From contig JAKBMB010000028.1 in the NCBI GenBank assembly GCA_021831785.1, positions 226,620 to 290,619 on the forward strand: a DNA stretch of 64,000 nt, given 5' to 3'. Below, one piece after another: positions 61,717-64,000 of the stretch. A program made the position numbers and the translations under genes. The first letter of the stretch is position 1. Each line of letters begins with the position of its first letter. The notes beneath the pieces were generated by a model that was given only the letters and a program-made list of their open reading frames with translations, searched no databases and had not been told where the DNA came from. Source of the DNA: Deltaproteobacteria bacterium. Its GTDB lineage: Bacteria > Desulfobacterota > Binatia > Binatales > Binataceae.

Positions 61717-63450
61717 TTACTGGGTTACCGTTTCCATAACTCGGCCGCTGCCGGCGTCGGCAAGCTCGAGCTTAAACGGCTGGTCCACGCGCCAGGATTT
61801 TTTTGCCTGGCCAATTCCCTGTTTGATGTCGGAGATGAATTTCTCTTTGGCGAACGGCGGCATCTGGTCCATCGGAAAGTTGTCCAACAACACCTTGGCC
61901 TCGAGTTGAGAGGGCCACTGCACCGCTTTGACGCGGGCGCCCGCTACCGGCAGCTCACGCACCATCTCCTCGATCGCTCCGGCGAAGGAGTTCGGGAAGG
62001 CCACTGAGCTCTGCGCCGACGACGCCGGCCCGCCCGCGGCGCTTGTCGCCGCGGGACGCGCGCCCGCGCTGCCCGCCCCCGCGCTGCCGGTATCAACCGC
62101 GCCCGCTGCCGGCTCGCCCGTCACCGCGCTGCCCGCCGTCACATCATGTACGGCGACGTTGCCGGCCTCAGGGTTGCCCGCGCCGACCGGGCCGGCCGCG
62201 GCGTTGCCGGCAGAGGCATCGCTCGCCGGGGCGCCAGCCGCAGCAGCGCTGCCCGCAGGAGTTTCGATGGCGGCGCGGTCCGAGTCCGTGGCTTTACCGA
62301 AGCTCGCGGAGGTATCGGGAGCAGGCTGGCCGCCCGTCGCCGCGCCGTTCAGCGCCGTGGGTCCCGCTGCCGCTGCGGCCGCCGAGGGGAGTGCTGCGCT
62401 GGGAACTTTCACCACAGCGAGCTTAAGCGGCGCCGGCGCGGCGCCTGAGCTGCCGGAAGGCGCCGACCCTGGGGAGCCCCCGGACGCGCGGCGGTTCCCC
62501 CTGGCGCCGGGTTGTAACGCGGCATCCGGGCCGGTCGATCCTGGCGGGGCCGTCGCGGCGCCGAGGTTCATCGCCAGGCCCGGACCTGCCGCGCCGGGCT
62601 GTAGCGGCGAGCCGTTCGCTTCCGCTATTAACTGGCGCACCTGGGTGCGCGCGCGGTCGTCCGGGGCGAGCGTCAACGCCCGGTTGAGCGCTGCAATCGC
62701 CTGAGCCCGATGGCCGAGCTGGTTGTACGCCACGCCGAGGTTAAAGTACGCCTCGAAAAAGTCGGGCTTGACCCGCAGCGCGACATTGTATTGCGCCACC
62801 GCTTGGTCCGGGTTCCCGGTGTAGAGATAAAGCGTGCCCAGATCGGTGCGCACCGCGGGGTCGTCGGGCTTCTCCTTGAGGTAATGCTCGTAGGCCGCCG
62901 TCGCCTCGTCATAATGATGGCGGTCGTAGTTGACATTGCCGATTCCGCGCAGAGCGCCCAGGTTATCGGGCTCGAGTTTCAGCACGTGCGTGTACGCCCG
63001 GGCCGCGGCCTCGTAAAAAGCAGGATCGAGAAGCGCAGCGCGAAAGGCAACGTCACCGAACTGATTCCACAGCGCGAGATCATGAGGCTTTTGCTCGGCC
63101 TCTCGTTTAAGCGCTTCGATAAACTTAAGGGCCTGCGCGGGCAGTTGAATCTTCGGATGGCCCGCCGGCAGACCGGCCTCCGAAGCCCCGGCGCTCTGGC
63201 TCGCGGCGGGCACGCCAGGATTGCCGGCGGCAGCGTCGAAGCGCTGTTCGCGCACGACCAGAACCCACGCGATCAGCGCGCCGGCCACCACCAACCCGGA
63301 GAAGACGGAAAGAAAGCCGAGGTCGGCGCCCATCCTCGGAGCGTCGGCTTTGCCCGCCGGCTGCCCGCGCGCGGGCAGCCGCTGACCGCACTGAACGCAA
63401 AACTTAGCTCCAGCTAGAAGCGGCGCGCCGCAATGCGGGCAAAAACGCAT
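61717..63450 (-). CDS. Membrane-anchored TPR protein with N-terminal zinc ribbon
   Basis: A 577-residue protein. The zinc ribbon uses C4, C7, C18 and C21 (RFCPHCG, KFCVQCG), followed by a membrane helix (SVFSGLVVAGALIAWVLVV) and TPR repeats at about 100-275 (ALWNQFGDVAFRAALLDPAF, LGTLYLYTGNPDQAVAQYNV). A long Ala/Gly/Pro/Ser-rich linker (about 280-480) leads to a folded C-terminal domain (SFAGAIEEMVRELPVAGARV). It probably assembles a complex at the inner membrane; the partner is unknown. Confidence 0.75.
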   Translation of the reverse strand: MRFCPHCGAPLLAGAKFCVQCGQRLPARGQPAGKADAPRMGADLGFLSVFSGLVVAGALIAWVLVVREQRFDAAAGNPGVPAASQSAGASEAGLPAGHPKIQLPAQALKFIEALKREAEQKPHDLALWNQFGDVAFRAALLDPAFYEAAARAYTHVLKLEPDNLGALRGIGNVNYDRHHYDEATAAYEHYLKEKPDDPAVRTDLGTLYLYTGNPDQAVAQYNVALRVKPDFFEAYFNLGVAYNQLGHRAQAIAALNRALTLAPDDRARTQVRQLIAEANGSPLQPGAAGPGLAMNLGAATAPPGSTGPDAALQPGARGNRRASGGSPGSAPSGSSGAAPAPLKLAVVKVPSAALPSAAAAAAGPTALNGAATGGQPAPDTSASFGKATDSDRAAIETPAGSAAAAGAPASDASAGNAAAGPVGAGNPEAGNVAVHDVTAGSAVTGEPAAGAVDTGSAGAGSAGARPAATSAAGGPASSAQSSVAFPNSFAGAIEEMVRELPVAGARVKAVQWPSQLEAKVLLDNFPMDQMPPFAKEKFISDIKQGIGQAKKSWRVDQPFKLELADAGSGRVMETVTQ

Positions 63451-63565
63451 ACTACGAAATCCGTGCGATTAAGCAATCAAACATCGTCGCCGGCAACCGC
63501 CCTGCTCCACCATGAGTCCGCCGGAGGTCGGTCTTGCGCGAGCGCCGCCAAAGTCGCCTTGTGGC

Positions 63566-64000
63566 TCATTCGCGCCTTGCTGCGGCGGTTCCGGCCTTCG
63601 CCGCGGGCGCCTCGCCCAGAGCGTAGCGCTGCCACTCCAAAAGGTAGCTCAACGTGCGCAGCTCTTTCATTCGGTCGAGGTAGACCATCCCGTTCAGGTG
63701 GTCGGTCTCATGTTGAATCACGCGGGCGTGAAAATCGACGGCGATAAAGTCGAGCCTTTCGCCGCGCCGTCCGAGCGCCGAGACCCGCACCGCCTTATGG
63801 CGCGGCACCAGGCCGCGCAACTCGGGAACGCTCAGGCATCCCTCCCAATCTTCAACCGTATGCTCGTCCACCGCGCTGACCACCGGGTTGACCAGAAAAG
63901 TCAGCGGTATCGGCGCCAACTCGGGGTAGCGCGGATGGCGGATCACCTCCAGCACCGCCACGCACAGCGGCACATGCACCTGCGGCGCGGCAAGCCCCAC
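63566..64000 (-). CDS. def: Peptide deformylase (partial at window end)
   Basis: A C-terminal 144 residues; the frame is open to the edge and the N-terminus lies outside. Deformylase motifs are GLAAPQV (motif 1), EGCLSVPELRG (metal-ligand cysteine) and QHETDHLNG (HExxH with two metal histidines). It removes the formyl group from nascent proteins. The C-terminal tail is low-complexity alanine-rich. Confidence 0.93.
   Translation of the reverse strand: MGLAAPQVHVPLCVAVLEVIRHPRYPELAPIPLTFLVNPVVSAVDEHTVEDWEGCLSVPELRGLVPRHKAVRVSALGRRGERLDFIAVDFHARVIQHETDHLNGMVYLDRMKELRTLSYLLEWQRYALGEAPAAKAGTAAARRE

Noticed and set aside
1-64000. CRISPR array
   Set aside because: No series of regularly spaced identical repeats was seen anywhere; no cas-like genes.

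Overview
The window is GC-rich bacterial chromosome with tight gene packing, Gram-negative cell-envelope genes (LolC/E-type permease, beta-barrel protein, periplasmic SIMPL protein), a one-piece tmRNA and many acyl-CoA-type catabolic genes. CaiB/BaiF CoA transferases, LLM-class flavin oxidoreductase, MaoC, DUF169, SCP-x thiolase and PaaK-like ligases together resemble environmental uncultured lineages such as Candidatus Binatota or other deltaproteobacteria-like phyla. That placement is inference; no rRNA is present to settle it.

Layout. 0-2 kb: the end of an ABC importer locus with two ATPases of the GlpS/GlpT kind. 2.4-9.3 kb: a B12-binding radical SAM protein, a toxin-antitoxin pair with an eroded PIN toxin, an enoyl-CoA hydratase homologue, a small exported protein with a helix-turn-helix-like segment, an MFS transporter lacking an ordinary start codon, an intact AbrB/PIN pair and a DUF4145 protein. 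9.5-17.3 kb: DUF721/DciA-like, HEAT-repeat, DUF3108, ThpR and SIMPL proteins, then a peptide-type ABC importer (two permeases and a binding protein, no ATPases). 18-23.6 kb: beta-barrel protein plus a metal-binding-like partner, an SGNH hydrolase, an LLM oxidoreductase and a MaoC protein.

23.7-47.2 kb is the main accessory feature: a co-directional catabolic cluster that begins at a TTGACA promoter overlapped by a TTGGTC-N6-GACCAA operator. It encodes a ribose-type ABC importer (permease, binding protein, a permease fused to an SMP-30/strictosidine-synthase-like propeller, a separate propeller, a double ATPase). These are followed by acyl-CoA dehydrogenase, SCP-x thiolase, CoA transferase, three PaaK-like adenylate-forming proteins (only one with a canonical phosphate loop), two SDRs, an enoyl-CoA hydratase, a TetR regulator, two decayed genes, an acyl-CoA synthetase and two more CoA transferases. 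The likely logic is import, lactone or ester opening, CoA activation and beta-oxidation-like breakdown of an unidentified, possibly cyclic, substrate.

47.2-52.3 kb is a mobile-DNA scrapyard between and around tRNA-Leu and ssrA: IS630, IS21 and tyrosine-integrase remnants, a HTH gene directly behind ssrA, a GNAT remnant, a complete IS5-type element and a truncated metal-transport permease. 52.4-64 kb returns to ordinary chromosome: thiamine-binding-like protein, methyltransferase, DUF169, LolC/E, rarA, HU, truA, tadA, DsbA-family protein, a TPR protein with a zinc ribbon, and a partial peptide deformylase.
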